The notes under the pieces are model-generated. The model did not search any database. It had not been told where the DNA came from and saw only the letters and a list, made by a program, of their open reading frames with translations. A DNA stretch of 64,000 nt from Laburnicola sp. R22_1 (Eukaryota; Ascomycota; Dothideomycetes; Pleosporales; Didymosphaeriaceae): positions 558,001-622,000 of the forward strand of contig JACONQ010000002.1 in NCBI GenBank assembly GCA_014281115.1. The letters are read 5' to 3'. Position numbers and translations under genes: made by a program. Below are positions 9,303 through 19,193 of the stretch, piece after piece; the stretch's first letter is position 1, and every line of letters begins with the position of its first letter.

Positions 9303-11117
9303 ATGCCCGCAACACCAGCCGCGGCGCTCCACGAGCAGCAGAAGGCTGCATCTCCGACTGCCCCGAGCACGCCTCGCGGGGCTGCGCAAAACCCACAAAC
9401 AGACGAGAACAAGCTCGTCAGGCTCCACATCACGCCCTTCACTCCCGCGCTGCTCACCATCTATCTTGCGCCCTCGGTCCGGCCGCTCGCCGAGAACATT
9501 TCGTACCACCACGTCGAGACCTTTCCCGACAAAGGTTTCGGCTACGTCGAACTTCCCGCCATGGAAGCCCACAAGCTCAAGAAGAAGCTGAATGGCTCGA
9601 CGCTGAAGGGGTCAAAAGTGAGCATCGAGGAGGCAAAGCCGGAGAAGCGCAAAGCTGGAGGCCATGCTGACGTCGAGGAAGAGGACAAGGAGCGGTCGGC
9701 CAAGCGCGCAAAGAAGAGGGCCAAGAAAGAAGAGGGTGTGCTCGAGGGTGTGGAACTGCGCGAGGGGAGAAAGGTCAAGCGTGGATGGACCGAGGTGCCA
9801 GTCAAAGGGAAAAAGGACAGGAAGGAGAAGCAGGACAAGGACAAGGACAAAGGTAGGAAGTCGCAGCGAAAAGAGTCAAAGTACACCAAAGAGCCAGAAG
9901 TCCTGTTTAAAGCAAAACTGACGCCTGTTGCCGCTACCGAGCTTGCGCGCAAAGACAAGAAGCAGGACAAGAAGAAATCCAAGACGAAGCATGATGTCGT
10001 CGTACACGAGTTTGAGAAGAATGCGAAACAGCCCAGCTTCCTCAAAGTTGCCAAAGTGTCGACGGATAAGAAACCGGCAGTCGAGTACGTGAACGGCAAG
10101 GGATGGGTGGATGAGGACGGCAATGTGGTAGAGGCCGAGACGGGCAAGGCAAGGAAGAAAAGAGTCCTGGAGCTCGCCGATGCTGTGCCAGAACAGCCTT
10201 CTGTTAAAAAACAACCATCTTCAACACCTTGCCCAAAGTCATCTCCGGCGCCTACATCTGCGACGAAGGAAAAGAACGTGAAGGTCGAAAAAGCTACTCC
10301 TTCACCAGCATCTTCACAGTCAGATTCCGACGAGTCGTCAGTCATCTCATCATCTTCCGACGAAGACAGTACAGAGTCGGATGCTGATTTAGGGGCTGAA
10401 GCTGATACCTCTTCAACGTCCCCGGTTCCGGGACCCAAAGCAAATACACCTGGCATCGCCGTGACCCCCTCCAGCCCAGCCAAGAAAGAAGTACACCCTT
10501 TCGAGGCGCTGTTTAAACCCAAATCCTCACTCATATCGACACCAGACTCCAATCCAGCCTCCACTCCCGCGAGAGGCCTCGCACCTATCAATACCTCTTT
10601 TTCTTTCTTTGACAATAACGTGAATATGGACGTGGAACAAGGCGACAACCTCCCAATCACACCCTACACACAACGCGACCTCGAATGGCGGGGTCTCCGT
10701 AGTGCAGCCCCCACCCCCGACACGGCAGCCATCGGCCGCCGCTTCTCCTTCCCCTGGCGCAAGAGCAGCCAAGAAGCGGATGAAGATGACGAAGCTGGAG
10801 ACGCCGAGGCGGCGAAGCAGCTTACGAATAACACAAAGGCTAACGCGTCTTCGGCTCATCTACCTGGTGTTGCGGAGGAAGATGAGGACGAGGACAAGGC
10901 GGAGAGAGAGGATGCTGTGGGTGGGGCAGAGCAAGATGGCGAGGTGGGAGATGATGATGAGGAGGAGGAGGAGAAGCCGGAGAGCGAGTTCCGGAAGTGG
11001 TTCTGGGAGAACCAGGGTAGTTTGAACCGGGCATGGAAGAAGAGAAGGAGAGATGCGCTCAAGGCGAAGAGATTGAGTGATAATAAGTGGGCTGTGGGAG
11101 GGAGAAGGGCCGTATGA
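9303..11117 (+). CDS. RRM-like, lysine-rich nuclear/nucleolar protein
   Basis: A single exon of 604 residues from the first ATG (9303). The frame is open further upstream but only with non-ATG starts. Residues ~38-115 look like a degenerate RRM: LVRLHITPF as the first strand, KGFGYVEL as an RNP1-like block, then KLNGSTLKGSKVSIEEA. A very long basic and acidic low-complexity region follows (KKRAKK, KDKDKGRK, poly-Asp/Glu/Ser). The C-terminus is compact and charged (EFRKWFWENQGSLNRAWKKRRR). This layout suits a ribosome-biogenesis or nucleolar protein of the Nop8/Srp40 kind, which is inference from composition. The long minus-strand frame at 9542-10660 is a shadow of the biased codons. Confidence 0.7.
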   Translation: MPATPAAALHEQQKAASPTAPSTPRGAAQNPQTDENKLVRLHITPFTPALLTIYLAPSVRPLAENISYHHVETFPDKGFGYVELPAMEAHKLKKKLNGSTLKGSKVSIEEAKPEKRKAGGHADVEEEDKERSAKRAKKRAKKEEGVLEGVELREGRKVKRGWTEVPVKGKKDRKEKQDKDKDKGRKSQRKESKYTKEPEVLFKAKLTPVAATELARKDKKQDKKKSKTKHDVVVHEFEKNAKQPSFLKVAKVSTDKKPAVEYVNGKGWVDEDGNVVEAETGKARKKRVLELADAVPEQPSVKKQPSSTPCPKSSPAPTSATKEKNVKVEKATPSPASSQSDSDESSVISSSSDEDSTESDADLGAEADTSSTSPVPGPKANTPGIAVTPSSPAKKEVHPFEALFKPKSSLISTPDSNPASTPARGLAPINTSFSFFDNNVNMDVEQGDNLPITPYTQRDLEWRGLRSAAPTPDTAAIGRRFSFPWRKSSQEADEDDEAGDAEAAKQLTNNTKANASSAHLPGVAEEDEDEDKAEREDAVGGAEQDGEVGDDDEEEEEKPESEFRKWFWENQGSLNRAWKKRRRDALKAKRLSDNKWAVGGRRAV

Positions 11118-12706
11118 GTGCATCATGCTCTTCGCTTTGCTGGGCATGGACATAAGTACTTGTGCGTCTGTAAATTTGCACGTATCGAGCGGGGCCTTGG
11201 TGTTGCTATACCTAGGTATAGTGACGTCCACAGTCTCTTATACGATTATGTTTTCGTTTTCTTGTATATGCAGCACCCTGTCCCAGAGAAACGCTCTCAT
11301 GCTCTGATTTTGACGCCGCTTTACGCCGCTCTTCCTTCAATCACACACTCATTCTCACGTTCAAGCATCCGTCCCCTTCCACCTGACATGCCGACACCCA
11401 TGATCCGTCTCACCATCTCGGATCTTCCCCCCTCCTTCCCCCTCACATACTTCCTCCACCCCAGTTACCACTCCTGCCCGCTCTTCGACCTCCCCGCTTT
11501 TAGTGGAGCCTCACGTCCGATCGACCAATCTCCCGCGCACGCATTCTCGCCCATCATGCCCTTCTCTGTTGCGTCAATGATGTCTTGTGATACGGTCGGG
11601 TGGTATGAAATAGGGGCTCGTATCGTGGTAGCTGTGCGCGTGTGAGCATCGTGTTTTCAACGGACAAATGTCGTGCGTGCATGTCTAGTGCAGAATCGCC
11701 GAGTGAGACAATGCGATATGCACAACTCATGTCTGTGTACTGCATGTACAAAAAAGGAAAAGGAAAAGGGTGGGGCGTACCGCATTCTTCTATTTCGCCC
11801 ATCTTTTTCTCTTCCCTCTCCGTGACCAACACGCGCACAAGGAGTGTGCCCATGGCGTACAGCTACAGGATAAAAGTTGAAGTGCAGTTCGCTTATCTTG
11901 GGCTAACACAGTGTACTCAGACTCTTGTGCTAGTACTGTATATGTGAATTCGAGGTGCGCGCTAAAACGACGTTCAAGCATTGATATAATATAAATGGCA
12001 CGCAGTTCCAAGCTTCGTTATACTCTCCATCGGATCCGGTATATATATTCTAATCGCCAGAGTGGCACAACGATGCCTTTCCTACGCGTTTGCTTATTCC
12101 ATGTATATAGTGCCCCGAATGACGTCGATTTGACCTCGGGAGAAACCTCCAAGCTAATCCGGGGATCCAGTGCATTACCCACCCATAGCGGTATACGTGG
12201 CCTACGTCTGTCGGTATCCATTGGATCTATACAATCGGACTTCATGCATGTATCAGCGAGCTTGGCCTGGGAACCTCATCTCACAATTCAGGGATGTTTC
12301 CCCAAGATAGGTCTCGACCATCAGATGTGCGCAATAGTCGTCGGCAGTGGCCGCGAGCTAGTGCGCAGGATCGGGAAAAGTAAAAGAATGGGGCGTGAAG
12401 ATAGAACGCAGAGGCAATGTCTAGTAGAAGCCGCTTGGAAAGCAAAAGAAACGTGGAGAGTGGATACGAGATAGGAACTCTTATCTATTCATTTCAGTCA
12501 TAGAAATCGTGCAGCTATCTCAGCCCCTGCCCGGCTCCAAGCAGAGACGCTCTGTAAAGTGAAACTCGTTATCTTACCCCGTCGTGAACGAGTCTTCCTC
12601 GGGTGTACAAATAGGTAATCAGGGCTGCGCACTGAGTACGATCTTTCTCGTACAACAATGCCACGCCTTGGCTGTGACATGAGAGAGTCATCCCAGCCCC
12701 AAGATG
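11118..12706. other. Convergent intergenic region, no gene seen
   Basis: 1.6 kb between the RRM-like gene (+) and the coiled-coil gene (-). Frames here are under 180 residues, with no recognisable domain and no coherent splice set. No tRNA-like A/B boxes were seen on reading through. Part is probably 3' UTR of both neighbours. Confidence 0.5.
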
Positions 12707-13655
12707 TTATGCTGGCGAGGTCGCTGCGTCAGCTGTCGTATATGTTGTCGTCGTAGTTGCGTCGTGGCTGGTGGTACCAGAGGAGGCCGGTGCGCCGGCT
12801 CTACCCCTCTGACCGTCTGCGGAATCACCACTACCCCTGATGGTTTGCTCCAACTCCCTGATTCTCCTCTTCAGCATTTCATTTTCCCTCTTGGCCTCCT
12901 CTAGCTCGTGCCTGTAATGTGCAACCTCCTCATATCGCGGTGTGCTGACCACGCTCCCCCTTCTGGCCTGCTGTGCCGCTGATGCGTCGCTCATTGCGGT
13001 CTGCGAGGACGCAGAGTACCGGTGGTGGGGGATGGTAGCCGTAGCAGAGGTCAGCGGAATGCCATAAGCTGCATTCGCGCTGGTGCGGGAGACGCTTGAT
13101 GAGCTGCGGTGGCGGCGTGCCGAAGTGGGGTGCGTAGGGCCCGTCATGTCCTGGTCGACGTGCATGCCCGAGGTGACACTCGAGGCTGTGGATGCAACGG
13201 ACGCGGAATGAGCGCGCAGGGCGGAGAGCTCGCGAGTAAGCCGGTTCACGACGGCTTCTTGTTCCTTCTCCAGCTCGAGGTGGAGCTCGGCTGCCGTGAG
13301 CGGCCGTGGATGCCGTATCGGTACGCCCGAAGCATCCACCGTGGAGAAGCTGCCAGCGAGGCCTGGGCTCAGAGGAGGTGCCGCGTGTGCATGTTGCGTC
13401 GTCGAGGCGGGGATGGAGCCACCCGGAGACGCGAGGGGAAGCGGTGGAGGACTCATGGGGTCTGGAGATGGGGGCGTGGTTAGCAGAGGCCAAAGGACGA
13501 TCGCATCTTCTATACGTACATATCTGTGAAGCCCGTCTCGATGCTGGCATCGACGACTGCCGCGAGGCTTGTGTGGAAGTGGCAGAGCTCGCAGCTTGCG
13601 CGCCCGTCGACGCAGCGTTCCTCGGCGGTTGCGACACCGAATTGAGGTCAGGCAT
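12707..13655 (-). CDS. Coiled-coil protein, conserved-looking, function unknown
   Basis: Two exons, 13655-13520 and 13461-12707, give 296 residues. The 58-nt intron has a GTACGT donor, a CTAAC branch and a CTCCAG acceptor. The start is MPDLNSVSQ; the longer frame at 13762 uses a different upstream frame and is not needed. A Pro/Ser-rich N-terminus precedes a helical segment (LTAAELHLELEKEQEAVVNRLTRELSALR is spread over about 29 residues). A Ser-rich linker follows, then a second coiled coil (YRHELEEAKRENEMLKRRIRELE) and a Thr/Ala-rich tail. The two coiled coils suggest a dimerising scaffold or regulator. I do not recognise a named family. Confidence 0.72.
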
Positions 13656-14280
13656 CTTGTCTGTGCTCTGCCCTCGGAGCGTTCAACGTCGGTCGTAAGA
13701 GTCTCGTGTGTCGTGTTGAATGGAAGTTCAACGGGTGTCCGTGTGCGGTTGAAGGCAGCCACAAAAAGACCACGGCAAAAGAAGGCGCGACGCGTGCTTC
13801 ACATATCTGCTGTTATGTTGTCGCCGAGGGGATTGTTGTCGCCCCGGATCCGGTGCCCGAGCCTGGCTTGTCCTCTACCCTGCCGCCTTGTTTGAGTAAT
13901 GCGCGTGGTTCGGTTGTCGCCCAGGTGAGGTGCTTTCGGCGCGCTCTTTGTCCACTCACAGCACTCGTGTCAACCAAACCTTTGCTCGGCTCTCCTCCTG
14001 ACCCTAAAACTTAGCTAATTTAACTTATTAACTGTATAAGTAGTAGTATTAAATATAAAATCTATTATTGAAGTAGACGCATAAGAAAATCGCATTGCCA
14101 TAGCGCTGCCCCTCACTAAACTTAGAAGGGACAGGGGACGCTAGCCATCACCACAGCCACAGTTGAGCCACCCACAAGCGAAATCAGATTTGGCCCGCTT
14201 TCGAAATTCACGACAACGGTGCGCAGACAAACCACCGCCCCCTCGCCCACCCCACGCGGACCACCCGCCGAATACTGAAG
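13656..14280. promoter_or_regulatory. Shared intergenic promoter with a small AT-rich patch
   Basis: 625 bp between the divergent coiled-coil gene and eIF3l. Bases about 14010-14090 are strikingly AT-rich (TAATTTAACTTATTAACTG and similar) inside otherwise balanced DNA, resembling the larger island near 16.2-17.1 kb. No gene is seen. Confidence 0.45.
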
Positions 14281-15805
14281 ATGAGTCGTATTCCCTCGCA
14301 ATACCAGAATGGCGACGTTGCGCGCGCGCCTGTGGACACGTCGGATGCAGACGAGGAGGCCATGGTGAACGACTACCGTGAGCAGGTGCAGTACGATGGC
14401 ATGGACGACCTGGACCGGATACCGTCCATGGGTGGTGGTCCAGACATACATTCGCAGTTGGCAGCTGCAGCGACGCCTCTCGAGTTCCAAGCGACTCTCG
14501 AGACCAAGTTTGCGAGTTATGACAACTACTGCAACTTGTTCCACTTCATCCTGAACTCCGACGGACCGGTGGATCTGGAGATCCCAAGCGTAAGATGAAA
14601 CAGTTGCGATTAACGGGTGCAGCTGACATTTGACACAGTCATCGTGGGCCTGGGACGTCATCGACGAGTTCATCTACCAATTCAACAGCTTCTGCGGCTA
14701 CCGCCAAAAGGTCGCACACAAGCACGAGAATCAGGAAGAGATACAACTCCTGCGAGAGAATCCCAACACGTGGGGCTGCTACAGCGTCCTCAACGTCCTA
14801 TACTCCCTCATTCAACGGTCACAGATTAGCGAGCAGCTTAACGCGATCAAGCGAGGAGAGGACGCAAAACTCTATGCGGGAGAGTATGGTTTGAGACCCA
14901 TGTACCAGATGCTGGGCTATTTCTCCGTAATCGGTCTTTTGCGCGTACACTGCTTGCTAGGAGACTTTAGCCTGGCACTCAAGACGCTGGACGACATCGA
15001 ACTTAACAAGAAGTCCATGTTTCCCCGCGTCATGGCCGCTCAGTTCACTACCTACTACTACGTGGGCTTCTCTTACATGATGATGCGACGCTATGCCGAC
15101 GCCATCCGCATGTTCAGCCACATCCTTGTCTACGTTTCGCGGACGAAGAACTTCCAGAAGAATGCCCAGTACGACTCAATCACGAAGAAGAACGACCAAA
15201 TGTACGCTTTGATCATGATATGCGTGGCTTTCCACCCTACACGGCTAGACGACACCATCCACACAGCACTCCGCGAGAAGTACGGAGAGCAGTTCAACAG
15301 GTTACAACGCGGTGGACCTGACACCCTACCCTTATTTGAGGAGCTTTTCCGATCCTCGTGCCCCAAGTTCATCAACCCTACTCCACCCGACTTCGACAAC
15401 CCAGAAATCAACATCGACCCCATGGAGCACTACCTCCGTATCTTCATGGACGAGGTGAAGAACATAATGATGTCACCTACTGTGAAGAGCTATCTGAAGC
15501 TGTACTCTACAATGGACTTGAAGAAGCTTGCTGGTTTTTTGGAGGTTGACCCGGAGAAGCTGAGGTGCTGGTTGCTCGTCAACAAGCAGAGGAACCGACA
15601 GTTAAGGTGGAGCGAAGGCGGGCTGCTCGAGGGAGACATTGTCCACAGTAGCGATCTTGACTACGCGATGGAGGGGGTGAGTTCCCTTCCTCGACGAGCT
15701 CTTTGCGATTCTAACCAAAGGCAGGACCTTATCCATGTCTCCGAAGCCAAGGTGGGCCGGAAGTTGGTTGACTGGTATCTGCGCAACCTGGCCAGGACGT
15801 ACTAG
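14281..15805 (+). CDS. Eukaryotic translation initiation factor 3 subunit L
   Basis: Three exons, 14281-14589, 14639-15676 and 15725-15805, encode 475 residues, the usual size. Introns are 49 and 48 nt. eIF3l is a PCI-domain subunit of the eIF3 complex, which binds the 40S ribosome during initiation. Recognisable blocks include the N-terminal YDNYCNLFHFILNSDGP, then WAWDVIDEFIYQFNSFC, NTWGCYSVLNVLYSLIQ, GYFSVIGLLRVHCLLGD and, in the PCI region, YLKLYSTMDLKKLAGFLEVD. The second intron (15677-15724) is a multiple of three and has no stop, so the reading frame also runs through it; removing it gives the expected C-terminus DLIHVSEAKVGRKLVDWY. Confidence 0.93.
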
Positions 15806-16164
15806 GAGTACTAACTGACACGGGCGCATCCATCAATTACGACTAGAGCATTGCGGCTTGGAGTTTGGTTGGAATTCTCGGGATGTGTTAAAACCATGGC
15901 TTGGGATATTTGGGGCGGTAATCCGCGAGAGTATGAGATACACAGCCCAGGGTTCTCATGTTGACCCTGAACGGCGCTATAGCCCCAGAGGGATACCAGA
16001 CACGTGCCGTAGGTCTGGGCGGGGTGAAAGCGGAGCCCTGATATTGCGGAGCCACTCTGTTTAAAGAAATAAGAGAAAGTTTCCAGACTTGGACTAATGG
16101 TGCAAATTGTGTGATGTCTTGCAAACCATAGTTGCTGTGCAAATTATAGCCGCCTATTGACATT
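15806..16164. other. 3' flank of eIF3l
   Basis: 359 bp of ordinary base composition between the eIF3l stop and the AT-rich island. No feature recognised. Confidence 0.45.
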
Positions 16165-17150
16165 TAACGGTGCTGCTTTAATAGCTAACCTTTACTCTTT
16201 TAGTAATAGTTATATATAGTAATACTATAAGTCTTACTAATTATAGTTAATTACTTATTATATTACTTTATTTTTTATTTTTTAGCTATATTTAGAGTAG
16301 CTTCAAGTTTAAGTACTAAATTACTACCTTTTTACCCCTTTTTTAAATTATTACTTTTTTAAAAAAAGTTTTAGTTTAGTATTAAGTATATAGTGTTAAA
16401 TTAACTATTTAGCTAATTTAATAGCTTTTTATATATGGCGTTAAATTCACTACTTAGGGGTAGGATAACAAAGGCTTTTATCTTAAATAATATAATAAAA
16501 AAAGCAGAGCCCCCTTAGTAATTAAAAAGAGCGTAAAAAGGTAAATAATATTACGATAAGAGTAAAATTTAGCTATAAAAGCGGCACTATCGCTTAGCTC
16601 TCCTCACCCCCCTAAAACTTACCTAAAATTAACTTTAACAGCTAATTTAATAGCTTCCTACTTTGCTAACCTTACTAGTATAAAATACCTACTATATACC
16701 TTAGTTACTAATAAAAATAACTTTTCTACTATATACTATATATATATATATATTATATAACCTTTAGTAGAACTAATACTAACTTTACTATATAGCTTTT
16801 ATCTTACTATAGCTGCACTACTAACACTAACTATAACTTTAGCTCTACCTATAATATTAATTTCTATTTTTAGCGCTACTTTATTAAAGCTACTTTTTAC
16901 TTTTACTACTACTAAATAAACTACTATTATACTTACTTTAACTACTTTATTATATAAATAAACGCTATACTAACACTAACTAAGGACTAATTTAGATATA
17001 AGAATACTTATAAAAAGTTAAAAACTAACTAGCTATTTAGCGCTTTAGGCCTTTTAATAAATAGCTATATAGATAGCTTAATATAGACTATTAAGTTTAA
17101 CTATAGGATATTAGCAAGGCAACTAGCGTACCTATATATAACTATTGCTA
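16165..17150. repeat. AT-rich, TpA-rich island resembling RIP-mutated DNA
   Basis: About 1 kb of very low G+C. Three 60-base rows counted by eye (16201, 16681, 16741) hold only 9-11 G or C. TpA steps dominate (TATATATATATATTATATAA at 16738-16760, many TAGCTA and CTAATT), remaining C is mostly before T, and CpG is rare. This is the pattern left by repeat-induced point mutation (CpA to TpA) on old transposon copies in Pezizomycotina. No coding frame, terminal repeat or recognisable element survives. The edges are fairly sharp: normal composition resumes at about 17150. Confidence 0.7.
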
Positions 17151-17520
17151 GCAGAGCAGAGCTCAGCCGCGACGAGCGGCACCGTTGAATTGAATGCTAG
17201 TCTAACAAAAAGCTTTTTGGTTTTGCTCTGTGTTGCGGCAATGGAAGACTAAGTTTTTAATTGGTGGAAGATTTTGTTCACGTCCCCGCCTGCACTTCCC
17301 CATACGCCATACTTCATTATAGCTCCGAGGCAAAAGCTTGTTCATCATACTGCTGATTCGCGGTCAAGTCTTGTCTTTTCGAGCTATATTGCCACAACAA
17401 GATGACTCGGCTTATAACAACATGCACGCTCATCTAACGGCATATCTGCGGCGCTGGGCCGAAGAGGTATATTAAGCATGGGACCGCCACCTCGGATGGT
17501 ACAAGGTCAGGCGTATTGCA
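17151..17520 (+). promoter_or_regulatory. Upstream region of the pectin methylesterase gene
   Basis: 370 bp of normal composition between the AT-rich island and the start codon. It has a TATATTAAG stretch near 17468-17476, about 45 bp before the ATG, which could be a TATA-like element or simply leader sequence. Confidence 0.3.
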
Positions 17521-18738
17521 ATGCTATCACTGGCCAGGGCCCCGTCGTGGCTCTCCATCCTCGCTTTGTTAGTCGGTCCACAGACATGCCACGCCTTGAG
17601 CAAGAAAGAGCGACTAGCTTGTCAGTTCCCTACACATGATCCACTCAAGGACTGTCCAAAGTACACATTGCTCGTTGACGCGAGCTCCACTAATACGACG
17701 ACAACGACGACGACGAAGAATGTCTTCGCTACAATTCAATCCGCCGTCCTCTCCCTGCCACATGATAATTCCACACAATATATACTGGTCCTTCCCGGCC
17801 TATATACGGAGCAAGTCAACGTCACGCGCTCCGGACCTCTGTACCTTCTAGGACAAACAAGCGACTCGGAGAGCTTAGCTGGGAACGGGGCAGAAGTCAT
17901 ATGGCATCAAGCAACTGGCACGGCTACCACTGGGTCGCTTGATAACGCCTACACTTCGACTTTGACCATCGCACCGACTCTCAATTCCTCATTGACAGGA
18001 GCCGGCCCGAACGGCAACCCCGTACCAGATGACACACCCTTTGGCAACGCCGACTTTCGCGCATACAACCTCAACTTTACCAACGATTATCTTCCTTATT
18101 CGGCCGGGCCGTCCCTCGCACTGTCGACCTCCTACGCAAACACAGGCTTCTACCATTGTGCTTTCAAATCCTACCAAGACACCATCTATGTCGGCAAGCT
18201 TGCCAACAGTTACATGTCTCACTGCGAGATTGCGGGGCAGACTGATTTCCTGTACGGTTTCGGCACGCTCTGGATCGAAGAGTCGAATCTGTTGATGCGC
18301 AGTTGCGGTGGCGGCATCACAGCATGGAAGGGCACAAACACCACGTACGAGAATAAGTTTGGCGTATATATCCACGACTCGAATGTCGTTGCAGCGAATG
18401 CTTCCATCGCTCCAACAATGAAAGCGAAATGTGCGTTGGGTCGCCCGTGGAATGCTCAGCACCGGTCCATATTTGCGAAGACGTATCTCGACGCATCGAT
18501 TAAGCCGAGTGGTTACATTGAATGGAACCCGGCGGAGCCAAGGGTCAACAATTGGACGTTCATGGCAGAGTACAAGAATTCAGGGCCCGGGTGGAATAAG
18601 ATGGGGCGCATACAGGGTAACGTGACGCACGTTTTGGATGAGACAGAGTGGAAGCCATACTCCAGCCCTGCCAAAGTTTTCCAGTTTTTCAAAAGTGGGA
18701 AGGCAGGAAACACTGCTTGGATGGATTGGAATACGTGA
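17521..18738 (+). CDS. Secreted pectin methylesterase (pectinesterase, CE8)
   Basis: A single exon of 405 residues. It has an N-terminal hydrophobic signal (LSILALLVGPQTCHA) and a right-handed beta-helix body. Pectinesterases remove methyl esters from homogalacturonan in plant cell walls. The family's active-site residues are all present: Gln219 and Asp220 in SYQDTIYVG (acid/base), Asp242 in QTDFLYGFG (nucleophile), and Arg308 and Trp310 in LGRPW. Several N-glycosylation sites (NVT, NTT, NWT) fit secretion. Residues around 59-65 are a run of Thr from an ACG-type microsatellite. The gene implies a plant-associated or saprotrophic life style. It lies directly beside the RIP-like island but its codons look intact. 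Confidence 0.93.
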   Translation: MLSLARAPSWLSILALLVGPQTCHALSKKERLACQFPTHDPLKDCPKYTLLVDASSTNTTTTTTTKNVFATIQSAVLSLPHDNSTQYILVLPGLYTEQVNVTRSGPLYLLGQTSDSESLAGNGAEVIWHQATGTATTGSLDNAYTSTLTIAPTLNSSLTGAGPNGNPVPDDTPFGNADFRAYNLNFTNDYLPYSAGPSLALSTSYANTGFYHCAFKSYQDTIYVGKLANSYMSHCEIAGQTDFLYGFGTLWIEESNLLMRSCGGGITAWKGTNTTYENKFGVYIHDSNVVAANASIAPTMKAKCALGRPWNAQHRSIFAKTYLDASIKPSGYIEWNPAEPRVNNWTFMAEYKNSGPGWNKMGRIQGNVTHVLDETEWKPYSSPAKVFQFFKSGKAGNTAWMDWNT

Positions 18739-19193
18739 TAGTGTCACTAGGGGGTGCAGCTCACACTTAGTTTGGTTGGAGCAATACAACAAACTACCCA
18801 GTGCGTCAGAAAGCTGAAGGTCTGTGTATATCTCTGCAGTGAACCACTCGGAGAGTAAAATCGTACAATATATGTCTCCAGTCACCACCCTCTTCCCACC
18901 AATATGTGCCAAGTAAAAAAATAGCTAAACTCGAACTAATAATATCAATGTTCACTCAAACAAGGAACGCGCAATCATGCAAATGTGGACTATACTATTC
19001 ATGGATAAGGAACCAGTGGTACTCCGCGAAAATGCTATGCAAAACACCATTCCAATGCGTCATAAACCATGATACAAAATCTCTCGGACGAAAACGAGAC
19101 AACGGAGAAGAAAACCCTGCAGCCGACCCAGCAGCCACAGGCCATAGTGCAAAGTTAACAGCGCGTGAAAAGGCCCGCGTATTGTCTGCCCAC
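18739..19193. other. Convergent intergenic region
   Basis: 455 bp between the pectinesterase (+) and the following minus-strand gene. AT-rich around 18840-18960; no gene seen. Confidence 0.45.

Noticed and set aside
9542..10660. 372-residue minus-strand open frame
   Set aside because: It is antisense to the lysine/glutamate-rich RRM-like gene. Its Ser/Leu/Phe-rich composition is what the reverse of that codon bias gives.
16165..17150. Surviving transposon gene or terminal repeats inside the AT island
   Set aside because: Every frame is broken by TAA/TAG and I could not find paired ends by eye. Only the RIP-like composition is supported.
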